From Diabrotica undecimpunctata (taxonomy: Eukaryota > Arthropoda > Insecta > Coleoptera > Chrysomelidae): a stretch of DNA of 64,000 bases. The notes under the pieces are model-generated. The model was not told the origin of the DNA. It ran no database searches and saw only the letters and a program-made list of their open reading frames with translations. This document shows positions 43,873 through 52,669 of the stretch, one piece after another. Made by a program: the position numbers and the translations under genes. The stretch covers positions 27,057,644 through 27,121,643 of the forward strand of contig NC_092806.1 in NCBI RefSeq assembly GCF_040954645.1, given 5' to 3'. Within the stretch, counting starts at the first letter, position 1, and each line of letters starts with the position of its first letter.

Positions 43873-44224
43873 TGTGCTGGATAAAGCATCAGGACAATAT
43901 AGGATAAGAACTAACAAAGATATCGAAGAACTTTACCCAGACGCCAACATCATAAAAGAAATAAAGTCCAGAAGACTCCAATGGGCAGGACACCTCAGAA
44001 GACATTCTGACGAACGAACAGTAAGACTGGTGTGGGAGAAAGTCCCAACTAGAAGGAGACCACGCGGACGCCCTCGTCTCCGGTGGCGAGATAATATAGC
44101 AGGAGACCTAAACTATGGGCGTGGAGAATTGGATGGAGGTTGCTCAAGACAGAAAACAGTGGAGGCATGTTGTCGAGGCAGCTAAAACCCAGGAAGGGTT
44201 GTAACGCCACGGAGTAAGTAAGTA
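43873..44224 (+). mobile_element. LINE 3' end insertion with 13-bp target duplication
   Basis: Flanked by AGTCCAATATAAC at 43860-43872 and 44225-44237, exact over 13 bases. The insert encodes YRIRTNKDIEELYPDANIIK, EIKSRRLQWAGHLRRHSDER, TVRLVWEKVPTRRRPRGRPR and LRWRDNIAGDLN, then, after a frame change, QDRKQWRHVVEAAK. It ends in (GTAA)n (44213-44224). This is a 5'-truncated LINE of the RWAGH type, related to 37005-37261. The 3' microsatellite tail and variable target duplication are typical of RTE-like retrotransposition. Confidence 0.92.
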
Positions 44225-44690
44225 AGTCCAATATAACAACAGTACGACTAGATCAGAAGTTATCAAACCAATTCAAGACCGAGAGAGGAGTTAGACAAGG
44301 ATGCGTGTTGTCACCTGACTTATTCAACAGTTATGGTGAACATGTCATGAGGATGGCTTTAGATGGGTCGGCCGGTGGAGTAACAATGACTGGTACGAAA
44401 ATCTCCAATTTAAGATTTGCTGATGACAATACACTTATAGCAGTAAATGAGCACGAAATGTTTAATCTCCTGCGAAAAGTTTAGAAGCAGAAAAGGGTAC
44501 GAAAGCAATAAAGTTCGTCTGAAAATCAATAAAGCTAAGACAAAAATAATGATGGTCGACAGATTCCACACTATTCAACTGACTAAAAGGTTACAGGAAT
44601 ACCAGATAGTGGACAGTTTTGTCTATCTCAGGTCTAGTATAAAGTATAAATAACGATGGTAACTGTGAAGCAGAAGTTCGGAGACGTATT

Positions 44691-45259
44691 CATCATCCAG
44701 CCCCGTTTTCACATCCATTGTTGGATATAGGCCTCCTCCAAACGTCTCCAGTTCTCTCTATCTCTAGCTGCTGCAATCCAGTTTGTTTCTATTCTCCTTA
44801 GGTCGTCGGTCCATCGGGTGGGTGGTCTGCCTCGACTTCGCTTGTCGGCTCTTGGTCTCCACTCCAATAATCTCTTCGTCCATCTTCCGTCTTCCATTCT
44901 AGCAACATGTCCAGCCCACCTCCACTTTTGTTTATTGATTCGCAGTATAATATCGTCAACGCCAGTTCGTCGGCGTATCTCCTCATTTCTCACGCGATCT
45001 TTCAAGGTCAGACCCAGCATTGATCTCTCCATTCGCCTTTGTGTTACCCTCAGTTTTTCGGCAGTAGCTTTCGTTAAAGTTAGGGTCTCTGCTCCGTAGG
45101 TCGACTGGTAGGATGCATTGGTTAAATGCCTTCCTTTCCAGGTGAATTGGAGTATTTGTTTTAAAAATGTCTCTCATCCTTCCATATGCCGCCCATCCCA
45201 ACGTGATTCGTCTATTTAGCTCGCAGGTTTGGTTGTCTCTGGTTATTCTGATTTCAGAA
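44691..45259 (-). mobile_element. LINE 3' end insertion (MERSMLG family) with 12-bp target duplication
   Basis: Flanked by CGGAGACGTATT at 44679-44690 and 45260-45271, exact over 12 bases. On the minus strand the order is LNRRITLGWAAYGRMRDIFK, FNQCILPV, then, after frame changes, MERSMLGLTLKDRVRNEEIR, INKQKWRWAGHVARMEDGRW, GRPPTRWTDDLRRIETNWIA and RENWRRLEEAYIQQWM. The 3' end reads GGGCTGGATGATG, a (GAT)n tail. The 107-codon frame 45032-44709 is still open. The same family lies at 33010-33450. Confidence 0.92.
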
Positions 45260-45763
45260 CGGAGACGTATTGGTATGGCCAAATTGCGGTCAGTCGCCTA
45301 ACTAAAGTTTGGAAAGGCAGATCTATCTCTCAAAATATCAAGATGAGATTGGTGAATGCCCTTATATTCTCAATATTTCTATACGGGGACGAGACTTAGA
45401 CTCTTTGCGGAAGCGAGCGGCAAAAAATTGATGCGTTTGAGATGTGGTGCTGGAGAAGAATGCTGCGCATAACTTGGACAGCTCATAGTACAAACGTTTC
45501 CATTCTAAACCAAGTCGAAATTAAAAAAATATATAATGATAATCAAAATGAAGTATATATAATAAGATAATAAAGAAAATTTGAAAATTACTATGAGTTG
45601 TCACGAATGAATAATGCTACATGCTATAATACATCCAAAGTACAACGAACTCGCTCTTGTGAGTGAGTTTACTCCCGTGAATGGGTTTGCTCCGAATTAA
45701 GAAATTATTGGAGAATGGAATGAGGTATTTATTTCCAAAAGGTAAAAGAAATAATAAATTACG

Positions 45764-45896
45764 ACTTAAAAAAACGGGGGGACGAAATAGACATTAAATT
45801 TAAAAAGGGGAGGATTTTAAAAGAACTACATCTCTTACTTGGAGATCCTCCCCTTTTTAAATTTAATGTCTGTTTCGTCCCCCCGTTTTTTTAAGT
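45764..45896. repeat. 52-bp-arm hairpin
   Basis: Arms 45764-45815 and 45845-45896 match at 51 of 52 positions as reverse complements (ACTTAAAAAAACGGGGGGAC on the left). The loop is 29 bases. Transcripts of either strand would form a very stable stem. Confidence 0.95.
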
Positions 45897-46600
45897 GTTT
45901 TCTGTGTGTCTTAAAGTGTCTCAATTTTAATTTTTAACTTTATATATTGGACTTTACAACAATTTGCCACATATTGCAACATAACTTTAACAAAGATTTG
46001 ATTTAATTTGATAATTACAAGCTGATATAATTGCACACCCACACAATTTGTACATCTATTCTTATTCATTGTCTCACAACTGTCACCTTCCAAAACAAAA
46101 ATAAAAATCTCAATAAATAACACACATTTCATAAATATATCTCCAGAATAAATATAAATAATTTTAAAGAACTTAATGGTATAGAACATTACTTTCATCA
46201 AACAAACAATTACATTTACCTATCTCTACTTCATTGGATAAAATCTGTCTCCTCAAGAACTTCCCCGTTAACTGTTAAACAATTACAATAGTTGACTTGA
46301 GTTCTCCAATCAACAATACAAGATAGTTTGAACCATGTTCTCTCAACCATCAATTAATAGAGTACCGGCATGTAAGTAATGTTTTATTTATTTGTTTATT
46401 TATTAATTCATTACAGTTTAATAGACTATTTTACCAATTTGTGGGTCTTACCTTGTCTGCTTAAACATTTTATTCATTTTGAAAAACCACAGACATGCAA
46501 TATTGGCATAATTACTGTAATTTATATAATTTATATCACCTATCTTTGTTTTACCTTTATTAGACAACACCCTAATATGGGTTTATTATTTTCAGCATTT

Positions 46601-46674
46601 ATTTAACTTTGTATCGTGACCTGAAGATGCTTTGCATATTGTAGAAAGCGAAACCGGTCGTCTGATAGTTAAAT
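46601..46674 (+). ncRNA. type I hammerhead ribozyme (loopless stem III)
   Basis: The order of parts is as follows. Stem I 5' strand: A46601, UUUAAC (46602-46607), bulge UUUG, UAUC (46612-46615), internal GU, GAC (46618-46620). Conserved box CUGAAGA (46621-46627, with the variable seventh position A) and one extra U (46628). Stem II: GCUUU (46629-46633) and AAAGC (46645-46649) with an 11-base loop. Conserved GAA (46650-46652). Stem III: ACC/GGU (46653-46658) with no loop. Cleavage triplet GUC ending at C46659. Stem I 3' strand: GUC, a lone U, GAUA, GUUAAA, U (46660-46674). Every conserved core position is present and all three stems pair. The single U before stem II departs from the consensus. 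Such short stem III forms are known to cleave as dimers. An unpaired region in stem I suits the usual loop contact with stem II. Confidence 0.75.
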
Positions 46675-46739
46675 TAAATTGATTGTGAGTAAGTCTAATT
46701 TATTATTTCTTTTACCTTTTGAAATGGACTCACACAAGC

Positions 46740-47195
46740 AACACATTCATGATTTGAATTTATTTCCGTTTACTAGAAAAATTAGAGGGAGACACGATAA
46801 AATTGGAGGAAGTCAGAAGTTGGAGGCGACGGGCAAAATTACTAGTGTGTAATCATAGAAAAAATTCTTCAAAAGACTCTTCCGATTCATTTCTACTTTT
46901 ATCTTACATTTTATTTTTTGGCAATCAACATCTTTTTAAACTCCTTATTTTTTATTCCTTTAGTTTTTGATAGTTATAATTTTGAAAATATTTCTAGTCA
47001 TTCTCTATACTTAATGTTATTTTCTATCTAATTGAACTACCACATTTTTAAATTTCTTTTCTGTAGTTCTGTAGTTCTTTTGCAACAAAATACTCGCCAT
47101 TCCTTTCAATTTGTAGGACTGTGCACTCGTACCTACTACAATAAAACTTAACTTTTTCCAACATACCCGAGCAAATAACAAACACTATACACATT
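46740..47195. other. unrecognised A+T-rich DNA
   Basis: No feature was recognised. Confidence 0.35.
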
Positions 47196-47199
47196 TTAT

Positions 47200-47575
47200 C
47201 GCCGACTCATGCTCTCTCAAAAGAAAACCATTCATCGGCATCTTACGGTAACTTCGGAAAATTCACTGAATCCAACAGAAAGACTTCCTCTCGGCTATTT
47301 CCTTCATGCCCTAAACAGACAAATAGTCGCCGGGCACTTCGTCGATAAATCAGCTCGATGGACATAAAAGTCCATGACCCACAACAGGTTTGCGAGGAAG
47401 AACCATTTCCAAGAGAGTAATAACGTATTTAGCGGGATGCCAATGCGCGAAACTAGAGACAAAAAGTCGACTGCCGCTGATGGATGTCGAGTAACGTGCC
47501 ACGGACTAGAAAATATTTGTTTTACGAGAAATAAAATGATGCGCTCAAGAAATACCTCTTAGGAAGACGGTATCG
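47200..47575. other. complex non-repetitive patch (possible conserved noncoding DNA)
   Basis: The base mix is richer than the flanks and there are no transposon motifs. It includes GTCGATAAATCAGCTCGATG and the small hairpin TGGACATAAAAGTCCA (47359-47374), with a CATAAA word. The frame at 47374-47562 has no recognised similarity. Regulatory use is an inference from composition. Confidence 0.3.
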
Positions 47576-47579
47576 ATAA

Positions 47580-48280
47580 CATATCACCTTTAGATACAGA
47601 TTGTCGCACAGAATTTAAATATGGTTTTCATAATATACGCATAGGAAGATAAAAAATAAACTTTGCAAACAAAAAAAAAATGCTCCCAATCTCTAATTCA
47701 ACTTTGGCTCATAGTTAAATCAGTTAAAGATTTCAAATTATACATATATGTAAACCTAGAAGAAAATTTACATATATACTACAAATACAGAGATTACAAA
47801 ACATAAAAATGGAAAAATATACATAGCTTGACTAAACTGAATTGATATACAAAAAAATAGTGCCAAAATCATATTCTTTGTATTAAGCATACACATTTCA
47901 CGAGAAAAGCTTTTCAAAATTGTCATATAAAATCAATAGTTTGCACTAAGGTATGCATTTAATATTACGATTCCAGGTGGAACCAATATCAGTTTTGTTA
48001 TTTCGATTTTTATTATAGCCAAGTAATTAAGTTATCCAAGGAGCTGAACCCTCGAGCGGACTTGCTGCCTTTGTAAACATCTTTCTTGTCAAATATCTTC
48101 AGTTAATCCAAGACAACAGTATAGATTTTACTAAATTACGATTCCTAGAATTACATCCAGATTTGAACTCATATAGTCGCGGTAAGATCCCTTTTGTGTC
48201 ACAACCGACCGGATGGCTATGCGAAGCGTTTTAATTGGGAAGGAGTTGGTTAGTACGGTGTTTCTGTTTACTGTAATTTA
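47580..48280. other. unrecognised A+T-rich DNA
   Basis: No feature was recognised. Confidence 0.35.
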
Positions 48281-48281
48281 A

Positions 48282-48600
48282 TTAAAAGATGGATAATAAC
48301 CTCACTCCGACGCCAAAACAGGTCATTTTCCTATGTAAATCTCCATAAGAAAATCTAAGGTCCAAAATAGCAAATTGGTCGCAAAGTCGCACAGCTCGGA
48401 AACGGTTAGACGGATCATCATGTATGCGGTATCGTGGAAAGGATAGAGGAAGACGATTATTAAAACAAACATGGCGTCGTGTCAAAAAGATTGTGATGTG
48501 TTTTTATCAAATCTTGTCCTATGAGGTATCAAACGATTGGATTTTATGTACACAATAAAACTATATGATAAAAACAAATATGGCGTCGTGTTAAAGAGGC
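48282..48600. repeat. unclassified repeat with two copies of a 28-bp word
   Basis: AAACA.ATATGGCGTCGTGT-type words occur at 48463-48489 (AAACAAACATGGCGTCGTGT) and 48572-48599 (AAACAAATATGGCGTCGTGT). The upstream stretch has AGCTCGGAAACGGTTAGACG, a type of sequence also found in dispersed insect repeats. The element class is not known. Confidence 0.4.
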
Positions 48601-48609
48601 GCTATGAAG

Positions 48610-50565
48610 AATCACGTAACAATACTGCTTGACCACACTTTACAATAGTCCTTTTATCATTCCCGTCAACTCACTAAGATACCAAATACATATTCAAAGA
48701 TAGCTGAACTACAAAGCTTTTTAATGGAAAATGATTTGTATTTCGAAGATTTTTATACAAAAAAAAACTTATTGGAGTTCTACACACGAAACAATTTAAC
48801 AAATTATTGAATTGAATGATGGTGTCGAAAATAGGAAAGAAGGAGAAAATTACTTACGTGTATATCTATTTTAAGTGATTCCTTGGTAATTGTTGTGTTG
48901 TGCAATTAATATTCAGACAAATTACAAGTGTAATAATGAAGACTCTCGTTTTAAAAATTGTTATATTTTAGATTTTGTATTTTTAAAATAAATCAAAAGA
49001 GCGGCACATGCGTGCATTTTTTGCCGAATTAAAACAATTTTGAACTATATAATTACGTTAATTTTAGATTTAACTATGTTTTTTATAAAGCTGTTTAAGC
49101 ATCTATCAATAATTCTAACAATAACAACAGTAAGTAATTACAAAAGCTATTCTACATCAATTATCAATGCAATCATGCAGTAAGAGAAATGGTTCTTGTA
49201 CGGTTAAAAATGTAAATAAAGAAGTGGTCAAAATAAATTTTAGCACATACGATGTCTTCATTTAACGATATATTTTAAAGTAAAAAGTAAATAATTTTAA
49301 TTACATATTAAATTAGGTACCAGAATAACCAGCCGCCGCACTATATATTAAATCAGATCTATCAAAACTTACAAACTTGAGCGTTCTACTATATTTCTTA
49401 CCGCAACGATACCAAAATGAAAACACCACGACCTATTCCATGCGCAGTATGTTGCTCATGATAGGCTGAAATGCGCACTGTCTAGGAAATTCAGAAAAAC
49501 TATACTTAAGTGTTTGGAAATAAAAAGTATCTATAAAATTTACACAAATTCAGTTCACTAACGAAGCAAATAATCAATAATCTGTACAAAAAACGTAACA
49601 TACAGAAAGAACATTATTTATTTTAGATAGAGAAATTAAACTCTTTTGACTTCACCCGGTATTCATTATCTCAATTAGAAAGATATTTACAGGGTTTTAT
49701 CTAAATATTTCATAATTTAAATTCGAATGGTTTAACGCTTTAAAAAAATTAACAATGATTTGGCAGTGGCTTATCTCTATCTTCTCGAGTATTTTGTATA
49801 ATAAAACACGTATCTCGAGTTGTCTCACTTGATACCCATGCATATCAAGCAAACATATGTCTACAACAAACACTTGATAGAATAGAAAGTTTAATAGACA
49901 GTAGCTTGTACGTATCGGGATCAATTTCGATGATAATGCGACTATTCTTCGGGGAATAGGATTGTATATATCGGAATCCGATCGTAGTAGTTTAGATTCA
50001 TGTCTTTGTATGAAAAACTTTCCTTCAATATCAATTCACAGACATATCAGCAATAAACATCTAAATTAGTGTCAAAAAAACAATAACATGTTACTCAAGA
50101 ACATAAAATTAATAATAAATATCTATTATAATATATTTGCATAAAAATCATTTATAATCACATTCCATAAAGTTTCAAGTTTGATTTTAAATCCAAATAA
50201 AAGGAAAGACAGTTAAGAATTGATTTTACGTATAGTGCGTCTGTTTATCCGCTTATACGTATTTCACCCTAAAAGGGATCTTCGGAGCGGCTATTCACAA
50301 ACGCTCTGAACGTGAAAATAATCTTTTTTGTCATAATAGAAGCAACTATAAAATGGCTTCGATCTGGACGCAATAGCGCCATCTGACATTTGATTTCGAA
50401 AATCAGTTTACGGATTAAAATCCAAATAGTTTACCCATAAACCAAAGATAATTACTCACAAATTTAAATATTGAATAAAGGCGAGTATTGTCTTTGTTAC
50501 GAATATATAATCATGTACACAAGAAGCATTTTTATTAGACTTACAGAAATACGATAGCAATGACC
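48610..50565. other. unrecognised A+T-rich DNA
   Basis: No coding motif or repeat was recognised on either strand. Confidence 0.4.
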
Positions 50566-50569
50566 TAAC

Positions 50570-51080
50570 GCACTGCGATCTTTGAAGATCTATTGGGCTG
50601 TCTTTTAACATCTAGACTTGATGAGGTTCCTCAACCCTGATGCTTCTAAAGTTTCCTTTTTTCCTTTTAAGTTCTGGATATCACGGTCTTATTACTTATT
50701 ACACTTACAGTCCGCAGTAGCATAAAACATGTAATGCGTTTCCAGATCCCGAAAAAGCCTCGTCAAGTCCATATGACTCAAATAGTTTTGTATTGCCTAT
50801 TATTTAATTCCCTTTCGTCTGTGACGTAGTACAATTATTTACACACCTACAGTCCTTGTAGGTGTGTAAATTTTTCTAGATATCTTTTCATAAACTCTTT
50901 AATAAACTTATTTTGCATCCAGCTGTGAATGGTTCCGCTTTTCTGTGTTTTTGCGATTCTGAAGATGCAGGGTTAACTAGTAGAGAGCATACTTGTTCTC
51001 GGGTCAGTCTATCAGTCTTCTCGTTGGCCCTTATGTCCTGGTATCCAGGCTAGTGTCCATTTACTTCGACTTCCAGCCCG
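50570..51080 (-). pseudogene. LINE RNase H and C-terminal tail (relic)
   Basis: On the minus strand near 51035-50985 the reading PGYQDIRANEKTDRLTREQ matches the last RNase H block (PGHxGIxGNExADxLAR). Further down the minus strand, RRGFFGIWKRITCFMLLRTV may be the tail after RNase H. Upstream domains are not present. The class is probably Jockey/I/R1-like. Confidence 0.45.
50838..50870. repeat. 14-bp perfect hairpin
   Basis: TTTACACACCTACA (50838-50851) pairs perfectly with TGTAGGTGTGTAAA (50857-50870) around the 5-base loop GTCCT. It is not followed by a U-run that would suggest a bacterial-type terminator, and no function is known. Confidence 0.8.
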
Positions 51081-51486
51081 ACTAAGACCATTTTGAGTCA
51101 ACCTGTATAGAACTGAATGCATTTGGGACTACTTAACTGTTAGAATGCATCACAGTTGTATTGCACGACTTTGTTCGTGCAAATTATTACCTGACTTTGT
51201 TTTATGATTCGTAGCGCAATTTTGTGTGCCGTATGTATAACGCCATACAAAGTTTATTAAATTTACACCATATCCATATACAACGTGATTTTATCTTACT
51301 CTTTATTGAAATATATAAAATCGTATGATTCTGTGAAGCTTATTAGGTGTTTTTAATATATAGGGATAGTTTTATAATTATAGATATAGCGATAGCGAAG
51401 GAAGGAAGATCGAATCATGACAAACAGCACAAAATTCAACAGAGCCAAAATATGAGAACAAACACTAAACTCATTACTTTGGTCTC

Positions 51487-51935
51487 CTAAAATTAGTTAA
51501 CGAACAAAAATGACAATCTACAAGTCGGTTGTAGAATCAATTTTGACGTACGGATCTGAATGTTAGCAAATGACGATGAAAGAGAAGAAAAATCTGGAGG
51601 TAGTAGAAATGGACTATTTAAGAAGAACGTCTCGGATATCCAGACTTGATCACATCCCAAATAAGGAAATAAGAAGAACAGGAAGGATTTACAATACCGT
51701 AGATACAATGGAATCCTAACAACTTTTATGGTACGGGCATGTAGTGCGAATGGAAGACGAACGATGGCCAAAACCGACCTCAACAGAACGATGTTCCATG
51801 GAATAGAAGGAGAGGAAGACCAGCATTAGATCGAAGAGAAGGAATCGGTGGAATAATGAGAGATAGAGCCATAAATAAGGAGGAGTGGACCGACCAAAAA
51901 AGATACAGGACCCTCGTAGATAGATAGCTTATAAG
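51487..51935 (+). pseudogene. RTE-like LINE C-terminal part (LDHIPN family)
   Basis: The plus strand reads MTIYKSVVESILTYGSEC, QMTMKEKKNLEVVEMDYLRR, ISRLDHIPNKEIRRTGR, LLWYGHVVRMEDERWPKPTS, RRRGRPALDRREGIGGIM and INKEEWTDQKRYRTLVDR. These are the TYGxECWxMT, VVEMDYLRRxxRISRLDHIPN and WYGHVxRMxDxRWPK blocks downstream of reverse transcriptase in one RTE-like family. Only a few stops occur. The element is 5'-truncated just before TIYKS. Confidence 0.8.
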
Positions 51936-51939
51936 ATGT

Positions 51940-52295
51940 GAGTACTTAAAGTTTTTTTTTATAATAAACCACTTTTTTTAGTGTAGCTGTGATATGAATA
52001 ACTTTCGACCGAATCCAGATTGGTGTATATTGCAAAACAATATATCTGCCTTATCCCGCATTATAATGATCGTTTAATTAGAGAGGATCTACTGTGTAGG
52101 TACCATTGTGACGGTAGATACGTGGGTAACATAAAGACAAATAAATTATATTCTACAAGACGTTGAATACATAGTCCAACCCACACTCAACATACAAGAA
52201 AGATTACTTTTATTATTCGTTATCGACTAAATAACATATTTTTAACTATACCATAATAAAATTATAGTTTAGAGTTTTTATTTGTTCTTAATTAT
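51940..52295. other. unrecognised A+T-rich DNA
   Basis: No feature was recognised. Confidence 0.35.
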
Positions 52296-52299
52296 CGTG

Positions 52300-52660
52300 G
52301 GGGGTGATCGAGGTACGGAAATATACCACAGTTTTAAAGAACATCGGTCGGTTTACGCACGGCTCTTTGAGAAGAATCATACAATGAATTTATGTCTTTA
52401 GTGACACCTATAATACAAAAACAAAACACTATAATGTGGCGAAAAATCGACAAATATTGCAGACTAGACTGGCTGTCCGTGATTGACACACGGTTTTACA
52501 TGACAAACCAAGTTAAAAATATGACAAACATAACGACCCCCGAGCCAGGCTCGTCATAAAACCGCGGTATTGCAATGATAACACTGGTGAGCTTTACGGA
52601 CTAGCCATAAAGCCTCGGTTTTACGCGCTTGTCGTTCAGGGCCTTCAGCCATCAATGTTT
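52300..52660. other. complex non-repetitive patch
   Basis: This stretch is less A+T-rich. Similar words recur in it: GGTTTTACATGACA, AAAACCGCGGTATTGC and CGGTTTTACGCGCTTGTC. No frame with known similarity exists. It may be conserved noncoding DNA or an old repeat. Confidence 0.25.
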
Positions 52661-52669
52661 TTAAAAATT

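Larger units (their letters stand above)
41120..45530 (+). pseudogene. RTE-like LINE split into four parts by three insertions
   Basis: Removing the inserts at 41403-43832, 43873-44224 and 44691-45259 leaves one reverse transcriptase. Part 1 (41120-41394): PQEQAGFVEGKATREQILNL, CFVDYQKAFDCVSWINLW, MGTPMQLVT. Part 2 (43841-43859): LIK, then MYQ after a frame change, SNIT. Part 3 (44238-44678): TVRLDQKLSNQFKTERGVRQ, GCVLSPDLFNSYGEHVMRMA, catalytic LRFADDNTLIAVNEHEMF, LKINKAKTKIMMVDRF, VDSFVYLRSSI and EAEVRRRI. Part 4 (45272-45530): GMAKSAVSRLTKVWKGRSIS, LVNALIFSIFLYGDE, IDAFEMWCWRRMLRITWTAH. Both Asp of FADD remain. A few frameshifts and stops exist. The endonuclease half lies outside or is lost. 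The order of blocks across the joins is exactly that of the family. Confidence 0.88.
45731..46725. mobile_element. inverted-repeat element with internal foldback and a hammerhead motif
   Basis: The outer inverted repeat is 45731-45767 (AAAAGGTAAAAGAAATAATA) against 46691-46725 (TATTATTTCTTTTACCTTTT). The left side contains a 52-bp hairpin (45764-45896). The right side contains the hammerhead motif (46601-46674), which ends 16 bases before the right repeat. The roughly 700 bases between code for nothing recognised. Target duplications were not identified, and weak similarity between the flanks (TGAATGxGTTTGCT) suggests that the repeat may extend further out. It is a non-autonomous element of unknown class. 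The hammerhead suggests Penelope-like or retrozyme ancestry. Confidence 0.65.
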
